Below are positions 25,354-35,369 of a DNA stretch of 64,000 nt, in pieces (position 1 is the stretch's first letter; each line of letters starts with the position of its first letter). The notes beneath the pieces are model-generated. The model was not told the origin of the DNA. It did no database searches and saw only the letters and a list, made by a program, of their open reading frames with translations. Position numbers and translations under genes: made by a program. The stretch comes from Halalkalibacter sp. APA_J-10(15). Its GTDB lineage: Bacteria; Bacillota; Bacilli; Bacillales; Bacillaceae_D. The DNA is taken from positions 1 to 64,000 of the forward strand of contig NZ_JALKEV010000020.1 of NCBI RefSeq assembly GCF_023017105.1. Reading direction: 5' to 3'.

Positions 25354-26814
25354 TTAGTGACCTGACGCCTTCGACAACCCACCAATTTTATCTTTTAATT
25401 GTTCACTTTCGTTGTTTAAACCAACATAGGTGACCTTAATACCATTCTGTTCAAACTTACCTTCAATTTTATCAAGTGCTCCTATTGCAGAGTCATCCCA
25501 AAGATGAGCATTCGTTAAATCTATTACTACCTGTTTCACTGGAGGCTTGAAGTCAAATTGATTAACAAAATCGGTCACAGATGCGAAGAATACTTGACCA
25601 GAAACGCGGTAAACCTGCTTGTCTACTTCATTGACATTCACTTTCTCAACGTCTACCTTTGAAATCTTAGCCGCAAAGAAAATCATACTTAATAGCACAC
25701 CCGCAAATACACCGATCGCTAAATTATGCGTAACAACAACCGTTACGACTGTTACGATCATGACAAGTGCGTCCGTACGCGGGAGCTTATGAATATTACG
25801 AACAGAGCTCCAATCAAATGTACTAAATGCAACCATGAACATAACACCGACTAAAGCAGCCATAGGTATTTGTATAACAAGGTTTCCTAACACTAAAATT
25901 AAAAACATTAAAAATACACCAGCAACTAATGCCGACAGACGTCCACGACCACCAGACTTCACATTAATAACCGATTGACCAATCATCGCACAGCCTGCCA
26001 TCCCACCGAAGAAACCTGATACAATGTTAGCAATCCCTTGGCCACGGCTCTCTTTGTTCTTATCGCTTTCTGTATCTGTCATATCATCGACAATGTTAGC
26101 CGTTAATAAAGACTCAAGAAGACCAACAATTGCTAACGCTAATGAATATGGCAAAATAATCATTATTGTTTCAAGGGTTAAAGGAATACTTGGAATTAAG
26201 AACATAGGTAATGCTTGCGTTAAGTTCCCCATATCTCCGACTGTTGACACATTAAACCCACCAAATATTGCAATGGCCGTAATAACAACAATCGCAGCTA
26301 GCGCTGAAGGGAAAGCTTTCGTAATACGTGGGAGTCCATAAATAATAAATAACGTTGCCGCAACTAACACATACATCAACCATGTTGCGCCTTCAAATTG
26401 CTCTAGCTGTGCCATGAAGATTAAAATCGCAAGTGCATTAACAAATCCAACCATAACGGAGCGTGGAACAAATTTCATAATGCGTGCTAGCTTAAATACA
26501 CCGAATAAAATTTGTAAAATCCCCGTTAAAATTGTAGCAGCCAATAAATACTGTAAGCCATGATCTGCAACTAATGTAACCATTAAAAGTGCCATTGCAC
26601 CCGTTGCAGCTGAAATCATCCCAGGTCGTCCACCGACAAAAGCAATGACGACGGCAATACAAAAAGAAGCATACAACCCTACCATTGGATCGACACCTGC
26701 AATAATGGAAAAGGCAATCGCTTCTGGAATCAATGCAAGCGCCACGACAAGACCAGCGAGTACATCTCCCCTAACATTGCTAAACCATTCCTGTTTAATT
26801 GTTTGTAAATTCAA
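25354..26814 (-). CDS. SulP family anion transporter with STAS domain
   Basis: Secondary transporter of 486 aa with 10 or more membrane segments and a C-terminal cytosolic STAS domain (about 395-475, starting [16 protein letters not shown]). Family signatures are [19 protein letters not shown] near the N-terminus and [21 protein letters not shown]. Substrates in the family include sulfate, bicarbonate and molybdate; the sequence does not decide. Monocistronic. A small hairpin (GACTTTTG..CAAAAGTC, 26,850-26,872) lies in its leader. Confidence 0.88.
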   Translation of the reverse strand: MNLQTIKQEWFSNVRGDVLAGLVVALALIPEAIAFSIIAGVDPMVGLYASFCIAVVIAFVGGRPGMISAATGAMALLMVTLVADHGLQYLLAATILTGILQILFGVFKLARIMKFVPRSVMVGFVNALAILIFMAQLEQFEGATWLMYVLVAATLFIIYGLPRITKAFPSALAAIVVITAIAIFGGFNVSTVGDMGNLTQALPMFLIPSIPLTLETIMIILPYSLALAIVGLLESLLTANIVDDMTDTESDKNKESRGQGIANIVSGFFGGMAGCAMIGQSVINVKSGGRGRLSALVAGVFLMFLILVLGNLVIQIPMAALVGVMFMVAFSTFDWSSVRNIHKLPRTDALVMIVTVVTVVVTHNLAIGVFAGVLLSMIFFAAKISKVDVEKVNVNEVDKQVYRVSGQVFFASVTDFVNQFDFKPPVKQVVIDLTNAHLWDDSAIGALDKIEGKFEQNGIKVTYVGLNNESEQLKDKIGGLSKASGH

Positions 26815-27128
26815 TTCTACATCTCTCCTATTCTATTGTTGTATAGTGACTTTTGACTCTCACAAAAGTCGGGTCCGTTGTTCACAAGCTGTATCATAAC
26901 ATCCTTTATAAAAATATCAAACTACGATGTAAGCGTATATCATAGATTAAATACTCTTAAATACTCAACGATTCATAGATTTTCATACAAAATCATAAAG
27001 TTGTCACATTTTCTACATTACACCCTTCCTTTTTTATCATAAAAAATGTGCAATTTTTTTCTTTACATGTCTTTCCTATTCCCTTGATTGGACTTCTAAA
27101 TATTTATAAATTAAATTTATGCAAGTAA
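26815..27128 (-). other. Upstream region of the SulP gene
   Basis: Gene-free, AT-rich. It holds an 8-bp hairpin at 26,850-26,872 in the likely leader. No known riboswitch pattern or reading frame was recognised. Confidence 0.4.
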
Positions 27129-27160
27129 AAATGCCATAGGCTAGCTCCCCTATGGCATTT
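27129..27160 (-). terminator. ars operon terminator
   Basis: Perfect 12-bp stem AAATGCCATAGG with T-run (TTTTTAC) on the minus strand. Confidence 0.85.
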
Positions 27161-27187
27161 CATAATATTACTATTACTAACAGATGT

Positions 27188-27607
27188 TTATTTCCCTTCC
27201 TCTGCAAAGCGTTTGATTCGATCACCAATTTCATCACGTACACGTTGGAAGAAAGCCCATTTTTCTTCATCTGTTCCTTCTGCCTTCGCAGGATCATCAA
27301 ACCCCCAATGTACACGCTCTTTATTCGGTGGTGTTGCTGGACAAACATCGTTTGCATGGCCACATAGTGTCACAACAAGATCAGCTTCATCTAATAATTC
27401 GCGATCAATCGTATCAGACGTTTGCTGCGAAATATCGATATCAGCTTCTTTCATTGCCTTCACTGCATTTGGATTCACACCATGTGCTTCAATTCCTGCA
27501 GAATAAACCTCGTATTGATCACTTAAATAATGCTTTCCCCAGCCTTCAGCCATTTGGCTTCTGCATGAATTTCCTGTACATAAAAAGTAAATAATTTTCT
27601 TAGACAT
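27188..27607 (-). CDS. arsC: Arsenate reductase, thioredoxin-coupled
   Basis: Reduces arsenate to arsenite in the cytosol; 139 aa, low-molecular-weight phosphatase fold. The P-loop is C10-TGNSC15-R, and the redox cysteines are C82 and C89 in [10 protein letters not shown], as in the S. aureus/B. subtilis ArsC type. The open frame extends to 27,676, but the ATG at 27,607 gives the family N-terminus [10 protein letters not shown]. Last gene of arsR-arsB-arsC, 84 bases after arsB. Confidence 0.95.
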   Translation of the reverse strand: MSKKIIYFLCTGNSCRSQMAEGWGKHYLSDQYEVYSAGIEAHGVNPNAVKAMKEADIDISQQTSDTIDRELLDEADLVVTLCGHANDVCPATPPNKERVHWGFDDPAKAEGTDEEKWAFFQRVRDEIGDRIKRFAEEGK

Positions 27608-27691
27608 ACTCGATCCACTCCTAGTTTTTTTATAAGAACCTATTGCTTCGAGGTTGTTCAAAGAAGGATAAAACACTCTTTTTGAACAACT

Positions 27692-28999
27692 CTATAATAG
27701 TATATTTAACCATAAATAAAGGCCTACTAATGTTATGAATAAAGTAGGAATCGTCAAAATAATTCCAACCTTAAAGTAATAACCCCATGTTATTTTCATC
27801 CCTTTTTGCTTAAGAACGTGAAGCCATAAAAGAGTCGCTAATGAACCGATCGGTGTTATTTTCGGTCCAAGGTCCGAGCCAATAATATTGGCGTAAATTA
27901 AAGCTTCTCGCATTGCTCCGACCGTATTCGTATCAGCAATGGCTAGTGCATTAATCATAACAGTTGGCATATTGTTCATCACTGAAGATAAGATTGCGGC
28001 AATAAAGCCCATTGAAATCGTACCAACAAATAAACCTTGATCTGCTGTTACTTCAATTAATGAAGCAAGAGCATCTGTAAGCCCCACATTTCTTAGCCCG
28101 TATACAACGACGTACATCCCAATAGAGAATACGACAATTTCCCACGGAGCTCCCTTAATAATTCCTGCTGAACTAAGCTCTTCATTCTTTGCACTTCCAT
28201 TTCGAAAAATGAAATAAAAGATAAGAGCAACTGGCATCGCAATAAATGAAACAGGAATTTCAAGAAACTCACTCGTAAAGTAACCTACTAATAGAACAGT
28301 TAGAATGACCCAAGAAAGATTGAATAGCCGTTTATCTTTAATCGCTTCGACAGGCTTTTTCAATTGTGACATGTCATATTGCTTTGGTATATCTTTGCGA
28401 AAGTATAAATATAGAACAAGAATACTTGCCCCTAATGCAAAGAAATTCGGCACAACCATCCGTGATGCATATTCAACAAAGCCAATTTCAAAGAAGTCAG
28501 CTGAAACGATATTCACCAAGTTACTAACAAGCAATGGCAATGACGTCGTATCAGCGATAAACCCACTTGCCATAATAAATGGTAATACCATCACATCTTT
28601 AAAGCGTAATGCTCTTACCATCGCGAGTACAATCGGCGTTAAAATAAGAGCTGCACCATCATTAGCAAATAAAGCAGCAACAACCGCCCCTAAAATAGAA
28701 ACGTAGATAAACATTTTCAAGCCGTTTCCTTTTGCAAAGCGAGCCATATGTAGGGCAGACCATTCAAAGAAACCAATTTCATCTAAAATTAATGAAATAA
28801 TAATGATAGCGACAAAAGTCAATGTTGCATTCCATACAATATCCGTAACAGCTAATACATCAGCAAAGCTAACGATTCCAGCGATTAACGCTAAAATCGC
28901 CCCAATCGTTGCCGACCAACCGATGGACAAGTTTTTCGGTTGCCAAATAACGAGTACAAGTGTAAATAGAAAGATCACTGATGCTAAAACGATATCCAT
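27692..28999 (-). CDS. arsB: Arsenite efflux permease ArsB
   Basis: Integral membrane arsenite/proton antiporter of 435 aa with about 12 membrane segments. It is of the ArsB/NhaD type, not ACR3: the blocks [21 protein letters not shown] and [20 protein letters not shown] and the second-half [13 protein letters not shown] are typical. Start ATG 19 bases after arsR. Confidence 0.93.
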   Translation of the reverse strand: MDIVLASVIFLFTLVLVIWQPKNLSIGWSATIGAILALIAGIVSFADVLAVTDIVWNATLTFVAIIIISLILDEIGFFEWSALHMARFAKGNGLKMFIYVSILGAVVAALFANDGAALILTPIVLAMVRALRFKDVMVLPFIMASGFIADTTSLPLLVSNLVNIVSADFFEIGFVEYASRMVVPNFFALGASILVLYLYFRKDIPKQYDMSQLKKPVEAIKDKRLFNLSWVILTVLLVGYFTSEFLEIPVSFIAMPVALIFYFIFRNGSAKNEELSSAGIIKGAPWEIVVFSIGMYVVVYGLRNVGLTDALASLIEVTADQGLFVGTISMGFIAAILSSVMNNMPTVMINALAIADTNTVGAMREALIYANIIGSDLGPKITPIGSLATLLWLHVLKQKGMKITWGYYFKVGIILTIPTLFITLVGLYLWLNILL

Positions 29000-29018
29000 G
29001 TTTCCCCACTCCTATCCT

Positions 29019-29369
29019 CTACTCACAGCAAACACGTAAGCCGCGTTTCTCTAAGTCTAGTAGTCTTTCTTTTTGATTAGGCAAATGCACCAATAATGAT
29101 TGAATAAGTGGATAACCTTCGTGGGAAAAGTTGATTCGATAGAAAATCCATTGTCCTTTACGCTTTTCCTCCACTAATCCAACATCTCGTAATTTCCGTA
29201 AATGCTGACTGACAGAGGGCTGACTCATATTAAACAGCTCAACGAATTCACATACACAGCACTCATCCTCGTGAAGCATAGCCATCATCGATAAGCGTGT
29301 TTTATCACCTAGTAGCTTTAGCCATTTAGCAGCCGTCTCAATTTCAACTTCAGTATAAACATTTTCCAT
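29019..29369 (-). CDS. arsR: Arsenic-responsive repressor ArsR
   Basis: Winged-helix repressor of 116 aa. The metal-sensing cysteines are in ECCVCEF at the start of the recognition region, followed by the DNA-binding helix MSQPSVSQHLRKLRDVGLV. There is an extra C-terminal cysteine pair (VCCE). It probably represses its own operon and is released by arsenite. GGAGGAG precedes the ATG. Confidence 0.93.
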   Translation of the reverse strand: MENVYTEVEIETAAKWLKLLGDKTRLSMMAMLHEDECCVCEFVELFNMSQPSVSQHLRKLRDVGLVEEKRKGQWIFYRINFSHEGYPLIQSLLVHLPNQKERLLDLEKRGLRVCCE

Positions 29370-29384
29370 AGCCTCTCCTCCTTT

Positions 29385-29420
29385 TTTGATTATATAATTA
29401 TATGCTTATATATGCAATTA
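29385..29420 (-). promoter_or_regulatory. arsR promoter/operator region
   Basis: A TATAAT at 29,397-29,402 (minus strand) lies inside the repeats GCATATATAAGCATATA and ATATAATTATAT. This is a likely site for both polymerase and ArsR. The operator boundaries cannot be fixed by eye. Confidence 0.4.
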
Positions 29421-29422
29421 TT

Positions 29423-29563
29423 TTATTTATTATTTTCGTTTATCCTTCTTCTTTCCATTTCTAGAATCAATTCCGTTAATAATCTTCTCTGTTCTCTATC
29501 ATTTGCATAGCATAGTTGATTCCGTAAATCCTGAATGCGATCTTTTTCCTTTTGCTTCAACAT
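29423..29563 (-). CDS. Small charged protein of 46 aa
   Basis: An ATG after AAGGGGCG begins MLKQKEKDRIQDLRNQLCYA; the rest (to INENNK) is equally charged and should form one amphipathic helix. A TATAAT lies about 30 bases upstream (29,594-29,599, minus strand). It fills the gap between arsR and rpmA. I do not recognise the family. A good ribosome-binding site, a promoter box and a coherent helix support it as a real gene. Confidence 0.5.
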   Translation of the reverse strand: MLKQKEKDRIQDLRNQLCYANDREQRRLLTELILEMERRRINENNK

Positions 29564-29742
29564 AAACGCCCCTTCATACCAATCCTAAACTTCATTATAC
29601 ATGTGTTAGTATTGACGAAATTATATATACTAAACAAAAGGATCGCTTTCAAAGCTTTATGGAAGCTTCGAATAAATTTAAGCTTAGCGTGCTTTCATAC
29701 GAATTGACCTTACTCTTCAGCAACACTTTTCACTCCACACGA

Positions 29743-29776
29743 AAAAAAGCTAACAAAAGGTTTCCCCTTTGTTAGC
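29743..29776 (-). terminator. rplU-prp-rpmA terminator
   Basis: Stem GCTAACAAAAGG with its complement, followed by TTTTTTTC on the minus strand, about 10 bases after the rpmA stop. Confidence 0.9.
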
Positions 29777-29786
29777 CTATTCTTCT

Positions 29787-30071
29787 TTATTGAGCAGCTG
29801 GATATACACTTACTTGCTTACGGTCACGACCGACACGCTCGAATTTTACAACGCCGTCTACCTTTGCAAATAAAGTATCGTCTCCACCTTTTCCTACGTT
29901 CACACCAGGATAGATACGCGTACCGCGTTGACGAACTAGAATCGAACCACCTGACACTGCTTGGCCGTCTGCTCGCTTAGCTCCAAGTCGCTTAGATTCA
30001 GAGTCACGTCCGTTCTTTGTACTACCTACTCCTTTTTTCGATGCAAAAAATTGAAGATTCATTTTCAACAT
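29787..30071 (-). CDS. rpmA: Ribosomal protein L27 (with cleaved N-terminal extension)
   Basis: Large-subunit protein of 94 aa near the peptidyl-transferase centre. It starts [20 protein letters not shown]; as in other Firmicutes, the first residues up to LQFF must be removed so that ASKKG becomes the N-terminus. The protease for this (Prp) is encoded just upstream. The frame extends to 30,080, but the ATG at 30,071 fits the known start. The rest ([28 protein letters not shown]) is canonical. Confidence 0.96.
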   Translation of the reverse strand: MLKMNLQFFASKKGVGSTKNGRDSESKRLGAKRADGQAVSGGSILVRQRGTRIYPGVNVGKGGDDTLFAKVDGVVKFERVGRDRKQVSVYPAAQ

Positions 30072-30076
30072 GGAAT

Positions 30077-30418
30077 TCACCTCCCAAGTTTATCATTTAT
30101 TTTAATAAATGCGCGGTATTCCTCAGCAATCGATTGTAAAGAGACAAGCATCCCCTCTAAAAGAAGCTGAATCTTCTCAAATGCTGCTTCATCTACATCA
30201 GATGGTACACAACAGCGGAGAAATCCACCTTCTTCCTTTGATTCTACATCTAACTCAATGTCACACAAAGTAGCAATTGCATTAAGTGTACCAATTGAGA
30301 CTGCTGAAGCTCCTGCACAAACGAGATCTTGACCATATGGACCAGATTCGGCATGACCACTCATCGTAAAACATTCAATCATCAGATCATGATTACGACT
30401 AACGTCAACGATAATCAT
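30077..30418 (-). CDS. prp: Ribosomal-processing cysteine protease Prp
   Basis: Protease of 113 aa (YsxB) that removes the N-terminal extension of L27. The catalytic pair is visible as His in [11 protein letters not shown] and Cys in [13 protein letters not shown]. It lies between rplU and rpmA, as in all Firmicutes with the extended L27, and is spaced a few bases from each. Confidence 0.95.
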   Translation of the reverse strand: MIIVDVSRNHDLMIECFTMSGHAESGPYGQDLVCAGASAVSIGTLNAIATLCDIELDVESKEEGGFLRCCVPSDVDEAAFEKIQLLLEGMLVSLQSIAEEYRAFIKINDKLGR

Positions 30419-30419
30419 C

Positions 30420-30728
30420 TTACGCGTTAATCTTTTCGATTACGACTTTCGTGTATGGTTGACGATGACCTTGCTTACGACGATAGTTTTTCTTCGCCTT
30501 CATTTTCCAAACAATAATTTTCTTTTGGCGACCGTGCTTTTCAACCTTAGCTGTTACAGAAGCACCTTCTACGTATGGAGCGCCAACTTTGACATTGTCT
30601 CCACCTACGAATAAGATGTTATCGAAGCTCACTGTTTCACCAGCTTCTGCATCTACCTTCTCAATGTAGATTTCTTGTCCTTCTTCAACTTTAACTTGTT
30701 TACCACCAGTTTCAATAATTGCGTACAT
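30420..30728 (-). CDS. rplU: Ribosomal protein L21
   Basis: Large-subunit protein of 102 aa beginning [17 protein letters not shown] and ending with [20 protein letters not shown] at 30,728 after GGAGGTGCAGAG. First gene of rplU-prp-rpmA, preceded by its leader RNA. Confidence 0.97.
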   Translation of the reverse strand: MYAIIETGGKQVKVEEGQEIYIEKVDAEAGETVSFDNILFVGGDNVKVGAPYVEGASVTAKVEKHGRQKKIIVWKMKAKKNYRRKQGHRQPYTKVVIEKINA

Positions 30729-30737
30729 TCTCTGCAC

Positions 30738-30853
30738 CTCCTCATAGACTCAGACTCGCCATCCTAGGTAGGAAGAATAATTCCTTTAAAAAACCTATTC
30801 TGTGCGGTTGTAGTTGTTTGGGTGCGACCAAATAACTAACAAGCGAAATTGTA
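30738..30853 (-). promoter_or_regulatory. Probable L21 leader RNA
   Basis: About 110 bases between a -10 (TACAAT, 30,848-30,853) and the rplU ribosome-binding site. It holds GGTCGCACCCAAAC, CAACCGCACAG and AGGAATTATTCTTCCT, in line with the ribosomal-protein leader found before rplU in bacilli. It was judged by position and short motifs, not folded. Confidence 0.6.
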
Positions 30854-30877
30854 TCATAATGAATAGACTTATGTCAA
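30848..30877 (-). promoter_or_regulatory. rplU promoter
   Basis: TTGACA (30,872-30,877), 18-base spacer, TACAAT (30,848-30,853), on the minus strand. The -35 overlaps the stop of the upstream rng gene. Confidence 0.75.
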
Positions 30878-32373
30878 TTGGTCTTTAAGTGTTCCAATCG
30901 CTTACCTGCCTCTTCTAACGTCCCTAGAAAGCGGATAAGCGCTCCCGTTACTAGCCGTTTATTCGGATACAGAAGAATCCTTACACCTAACGCACTCTCT
31001 AAGTGCTTTACATGTTTACCGTTCGAACCAGAGAAAACAGATAAGATTGATGCAGGAAGTTCAACAACAATTGCTTCATGCTCTGTTCCTTTGTACTCCC
31101 AGAGCTGTCGTTCTAACTCAAAAGCCTGAGCTTCATTAGAGAGAACTACACCTTTACCTTGGCATGTTGGGCATGGCTTAGACAACGTATCCTGTAAGTT
31201 TTGTCTCACTTTTTTTCGAGTCATCTCCACTAGTCCTAAGCCGGTAATACCGACGACATTTGTTTTCGTGCGATCCTTCTTTAATTCATTTCGTAACAAT
31301 CGCACGATCAAATCTCGATCTTCTTCACGACGCATATCGATAAAATCAATGATTACCATACCGGCAATATCTCGTAAGCGCAATTGTCTAACAATTTCCC
31401 TTGCCGCCTCTTTATTCGTTTGCCATATCGTTTCATTAAAGTCATTCTTCCCTGTGAATTTCCCTGTATTTACATCAATTACTGTTAAAGCCTCCGTTTG
31501 ATCAATCGTAATGTATGCTCCACTTTTCATCCACACTTGCCTTTTTAAAGCTTTTTGAAGTTCTTTTTCAATGTGATAGGCTGTGAAAATCGCTTCTTTC
31601 TTTTTATAGAGTGTTATTTGGCTCTCACCATTTGAGTAGGAGGACAACCATTCCTTCATTCGCTGGTATTCATCAAAATCATCTAGAACGATCTCTTGAA
31701 GACCTTCAAACATATGATCACGAACGATACGTTCCGTTAATGTAACATCCTGATAAAGGAGGCGATTAGACGGTTTTTCTTCGATTCTTTTCTGTAATTG
31801 TGCCCATTTCCGTCGTTGATAATGTAATTCTTGCGTAACTTCAGTAGCTGAACGTCCCTCACACGATGTGCGAATAATTAAGCCTTCTTGATCTATGGTT
31901 AGTTCTTCCCCAAACGTACGCCACCTTTCGCGCTCCGTTTCTGATGAAAAACGTCTAGAAACACCTATGTAATTTCCATTTGGCATATAAATCATATAGT
32001 GTCCTGGAAAGGAAATAATTCCAGTTAACCGTGGCCCTTTAGAACCAAATGCTTCTTTTGTCACTTGAACGACTAATTCTTCTCCTTCATGTACAAATTG
32101 AGAAACAGAGCACTGCTTTTTCTTTTCTTCATCTTCAGCATCTGAATGATATGAAAGAAGGTCATCTCGATACAAAAAACCATGTTTGTCACGTCCAATA
32201 TCAACAAATGCTGCTTGCATACCAGGTAACACTTTCACGACTCGGCCAAGATACACATTATGGACAATTCGCTCCTCGCCTGTTCGCTCAATCATCAACT
32301 CAGTCACACGACCATCTTCAATCAGTGCTGCCCGCTTTTCCCTTGTGGCTAAATTAAATACAATCTTTTTCAC
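30874..32373 (-). CDS. rng: Ribonuclease E/G family protein
   Basis: Endoribonuclease of 499 aa. An S1-type RNA-binding domain lies near the N-terminus (VYLGRVVKVLPGMQAAFVDI, GFLYRDDL). The catalytic Mg-binding aspartates are in VIDVNTGKFTG and IIDFIDMRRE. The Zn-link motif CPTCQG joins protomers. The length fits RNase G, without the long tail of RNase E. B. subtilis lacks this enzyme, so its presence next to rplU is informative. GTG start after AAGGGGC. Confidence 0.92.
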   Translation of the reverse strand: MKKIVFNLATREKRAALIEDGRVTELMIERTGEERIVHNVYLGRVVKVLPGMQAAFVDIGRDKHGFLYRDDLLSYHSDAEDEEKKKQCSVSQFVHEGEELVVQVTKEAFGSKGPRLTGIISFPGHYMIYMPNGNYIGVSRRFSSETERERWRTFGEELTIDQEGLIIRTSCEGRSATEVTQELHYQRRKWAQLQKRIEEKPSNRLLYQDVTLTERIVRDHMFEGLQEIVLDDFDEYQRMKEWLSSYSNGESQITLYKKKEAIFTAYHIEKELQKALKRQVWMKSGAYITIDQTEALTVIDVNTGKFTGKNDFNETIWQTNKEAAREIVRQLRLRDIAGMVIIDFIDMRREEDRDLIVRLLRNELKKDRTKTNVVGITGLGLVEMTRKKVRQNLQDTLSKPCPTCQGKGVVLSNEAQAFELERQLWEYKGTEHEAIVVELPASILSVFSGSNGKHVKHLESALGVRILLYPNKRLVTGALIRFLGTLEEAGKRLEHLKTN

Positions 32374-32443
32374 GATGAAACAAGCCCCTTTTCTACTTCC
32401 TTACCTTATTGTACACGATTGTTGGACAAAGAGGGAGCTATAG

Positions 32444-33310
32444 TCAGAATTGGGTCGGTTTAAGGTCACAAATCCGATGATAAATTCGTTTCCGATCTAA
32501 ATAAGCTATTCTAATGATCTCTTCATGTAATTGAACATGCTTTCCAATCGCCGGATCAAAATAGTTATATGTAAGCGAAGACCCTCGCTTACAAAACTTA
32601 ACCGCTTCTTTTACCGTTATCGAATTCGATACGTGCACATTCGCTGACTTCGTAAATATAGGACTCGATTGTTTCCCTAATATGAATTTCATAAATGTGT
32701 AATAGCGCTGCTTCCAGTCTAAATAATGAATAATAAGAAGAAAAGTAATTATCATCCATAAATGAAGTGAGAAATAGATAACCGATGCAATGAAACACAG
32801 AACAAATAAAAAGAACAGTGATACATTTCTCATAACTGTAATCGCTTTTGCATATGGAAAACGATACATGAACAATAACTGCAAGAGCCTTCCTCCATCT
32901 AGAGGTAATATAGGCAATACGTTAAAGAGCAATATCATTATATTATGCCAAATAAATAATTGATGATCATACGTTGACCAAAAGGGGAAGGCTATAAAGT
33001 AATAGGACAGGGCCATCATCCAAAGATGCTGGATCGGCCCAGCCAAAATAACGATCAACTCTTCATGAAACGGTTTATTCGACGTATCCTCAACTTCTGC
33101 CACTCCACCAAAAGGAAGCAATTCAATTTTATAAATCGTCCATTTGAAAGAGCGGGCAGCCACAGCATGACCAAGCTCATGAATAAATACAATCGTGAAT
33201 ATCATAATCATCTCTTTAAAGTAACCAGTAATGAAGGCTGAGGCAATAACGATCCAAAAGAAAGGGTTGATTTTCACCTTTGTAAATAATTCTATTACAG
33301 CCCTAATCAA
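32444..33310 (-). CDS. spoIVFB: Intramembrane metalloprotease SpoIVFB
   Basis: Site-2-type zinc protease of the forespore membrane that activates pro-sigma K. The zinc motif HELGH lies in IFIHELGHAVAA-like sequence (VFIHELGHAVAARSFK), and the third ligand is in NVLPILPLDGGRLLQ. Several membrane segments, and a C-terminal soluble CBS-like portion. The frame is open to 33,349; a TTG at 33,310 overlapping the spoIVFA stop is a plausible start, but no strong ribosome-binding site decides it. Partner spoIVFA is directly upstream. Confidence 0.88.
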   Translation of the reverse strand: MIRAVIELFTKVKINPFFWIVIASAFITGYFKEMIMIFTIVFIHELGHAVAARSFKWTIYKIELLPFGGVAEVEDTSNKPFHEELIVILAGPIQHLWMMALSYYFIAFPFWSTYDHQLFIWHNIMILLFNVLPILPLDGGRLLQLLFMYRFPYAKAITVMRNVSLFFLFVLCFIASVIYFSLHLWMIITFLLIIHYLDWKQRYYTFMKFILGKQSSPIFTKSANVHVSNSITVKEAVKFCKRGSSLTYNYFDPAIGKHVQLHEEIIRIAYLDRKRIYHRICDLKPTQF

Positions 33311-34091
33311 ATGTGAGCACTTCACTTGGATTAATATATTCGTTCTCATTTTTCAATGCAAAGTAAAAAATTCCCCTCTCCGCCCCATCGATTGATTGCG
33401 CCGAACCAATTTCCGTCCCTGATTGAACATGGTCATATAATTGAACTTCAATTTCGTCAAGCATACCATAAATCGCTTCAGTTCCATCGTAATGTTCAAT
33501 GACTACTTCTTTTTCTAATGAGCTACCATCAGTTTGTCCAATCGATCGTACGACTCCACTTTTGACCGACTCGATCCTAGCATGAATATCGGTTTCAATT
33601 AAAATACCTTGTCCGCTCTCTTCAAAATCCTCACGAATCGTCCCACTAGCAGGTAATGCATAAACGAACTCCACCTGTTCTTCAGGATCTCCTTGAGCAA
33701 CATTTGCATCAATAGGAAGCAGTGCTAAAGGTCGGCCAAACTGTTTCTCATACCAGCTAGCAATAGCAGCAAATTGATATTCATTTTCAAATGTATGACG
33801 AACAAAATGTTCCACTCTCTCAGACTGAGGAAACTTAGATTGAAAAGCAATGCCAATTAGTAGAAAGAGAAGTCCTGCGACTAAACATCGAAAAATAAAA
33901 ATATGAACCATATTTGTAGAAGGTTTGGTTTTATTTGGTCGATCAGACGATACAACGTCAACACTTTCTTGACCAAAATCATCATGCTTAGGGCTAGTCA
34001 TGAACGTTTTACCACGTCGTCGTACTGTATCATCAATTACTCTTCTTCTTGACTCAATTTGTCTACGCACTTTATTCAGGTTCTTCGCCAT
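33303..34091 (-). CDS. spoIVFA: Sporulation protein SpoIVFA
   Basis: Membrane protein of about 262 aa that inhibits and anchors SpoIVFB until the mother-cell signal. It has a basic cytoplasmic N-terminus, one membrane segment (IFIFRCLVAGLLFLLIGIAF), then an M23/LytM-like domain (about 150-255) with KEVVIEHYDGTEAIYGMLDE. The zinc ligands of active M23 enzymes are not evident, as usual for SpoIVFA. The ATG at 34,091 follows GGACGGGG and is preferred to 34,112. Confidence 0.88.
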   Translation of the reverse strand: MAKNLNKVRRQIESRRRVIDDTVRRRGKTFMTSPKHDDFGQESVDVVSSDRPNKTKPSTNMVHIFIFRCLVAGLLFLLIGIAFQSKFPQSERVEHFVRHTFENEYQFAAIASWYEKQFGRPLALLPIDANVAQGDPEEQVEFVYALPASGTIREDFEESGQGILIETDIHARIESVKSGVVRSIGQTDGSSLEKEVVIEHYDGTEAIYGMLDEIEVQLYDHVQSGTEIGSAQSIDGAERGIFYFALKNENEYINPSEVLTFD

Positions 34092-34276
34092 TTTACCCCG
34101 TCCTTTTAGCACATTCTATATTGAACTATATGACTTGTCCTCTTAAGATATTCTCGAATCACAAAAAGAAACTCCGTATTGAAATAAATGTGACCTCCAT
34201 TTTGCAAAGGAAACTGTTCGCTTTCTCGTTCAATACTCTGATAAGATAAAAGAATACCAATCAAATAAGAGGATAC

Positions 34277-34304
34277 TAAAAAAGTTTGGTTTTTAACTTT
34301 TTTG
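34277..34304. repeat. Hairpin related to repeat A
   Basis: AAAAAAGTT-TGGTTTTT-AACTTTTTT, the same loop and stem core as the leading hairpin of repeat A, placed just before the reductase gene. Confidence 0.55.
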
Positions 34305-34333
34305 GTGCCCTTATCAAGTAATGGAGGGGTTTC

Positions 34334-35248
34334 ATGGAGAAGCGTAGACTCGGCCAATCCAATTTAATCGTTAGTGAGATTGGTTTAGGCTGTATGAGCA
34401 TTGGCACCAACATCACTGCAGCAAAGAAAGTGATCGAAGAGGCAATAGATCGAGGAGTCAATTACCTCGACACAGCTGATCTATATGATCAAGGTGCCAA
34501 CGAAGAGATTATTGGCGAATTAATAAAAGATAATCGAAAAGATCTTATTCTTGCTACAAAAGCAGGCAATCGCTTTGAAAAAGGGAAGGATCGCTGGATG
34601 TGGGATCCTTCAAAATCACACATAAAAAGGGCGATCAAAGACAGTCTTCAACGTTTAAAGACAGACTATATTGATTTGTATCAGTTACATGGAGGAACTA
34701 TTGATGATCCTATCGATGAAACAATCGAAGCTTTTGAGGAGCTAAAACAAGAAGGTCTTATAAGGGAATATGGCCTTTCGTCCATACGTCCAAATGTAAT
34801 CAAGGAATATGTAAAACGTTCGTCTATTGTCAGTATTATGATGCAGTATAGCTTACTTGACCGACGTCCAGAGGAATGGTTTCCATTATTAGAGCAACAT
34901 GATGTCAGCGTAGTCGTTCGTGGTGCCGTGGCAAAAGGAATATTAACACCACGACCATTTTCGACATTACCTTCTAAAATACAAGCAAACGGTTATTTGT
35001 CCTACACAGCCAATGAGCTAAAGCTATTACGTGAACAGTTAGCCGATTATCCCACTTATTCAATTAATGAATTAGCCTTAAACTACGTTCTTTCGTCAAA
35101 CGTAATCGCTTCAGTCGTTGCAGGTGCTAGCCGTAAGGAACAAGTAAAAGAGAATGTACAAGCCATTCGTGCAGATCTCTTACCTGCTCACATACTAGAC
35201 GAATTAAAGCAGATCACAAAAAAAGACCTATACGAGCAACACCGATAA
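34334..35248 (+). CDS. Aldo/keto reductase
   Basis: NADPH-dependent oxidoreductase with a TIM barrel, 304 aa. The catalytic tetrad is visible: Asp in YLDTADLYDQG with Tyr a few residues later, Lys in ILATKAGN, and His in LYQLHGGTIDD. Cofactor-end residues lie in VVAGASRKEQVKENVQA. ATG after GGAGGGG. The substrate is not decided by sequence. It lies between minD and spoIVFA, which are adjacent in B. subtilis, so it is an insertion relative to that order. Confidence 0.85.
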   Translation: MEKRRLGQSNLIVSEIGLGCMSIGTNITAAKKVIEEAIDRGVNYLDTADLYDQGANEEIIGELIKDNRKDLILATKAGNRFEKGKDRWMWDPSKSHIKRAIKDSLQRLKTDYIDLYQLHGGTIDDPIDETIEAFEELKQEGLIREYGLSSIRPNVIKEYVKRSSIVSIMMQYSLLDRRPEEWFPLLEQHDVSVVVRGAVAKGILTPRPFSTLPSKIQANGYLSYTANELKLLREQLADYPTYSINELALNYVLSSNVIASVVAGASRKEQVKENVQAIRADLLPAHILDELKQITKKDLYEQHR

Positions 35249-35266
35249 CAATAATAACTCAAGTAA

Positions 35267-35304
35267 GGGCACTGAATAAGTTGATAAGTACTTATTCAGT
35301 GCCC
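35267..35304. terminator. Bidirectional terminator between reductase and moaB
   Basis: Perfect 14-bp stem GGGCACTGAATAAG with a 10-base loop, between the convergent genes ending at 35,248 and 35,370. Confidence 0.8.
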
Positions 35305-35369
35305 TCCTCAGAGCCTCTTATTCCTAGATCTGAGCTATTAGTGCATGATATTTAATTTGTATTTTTGTT

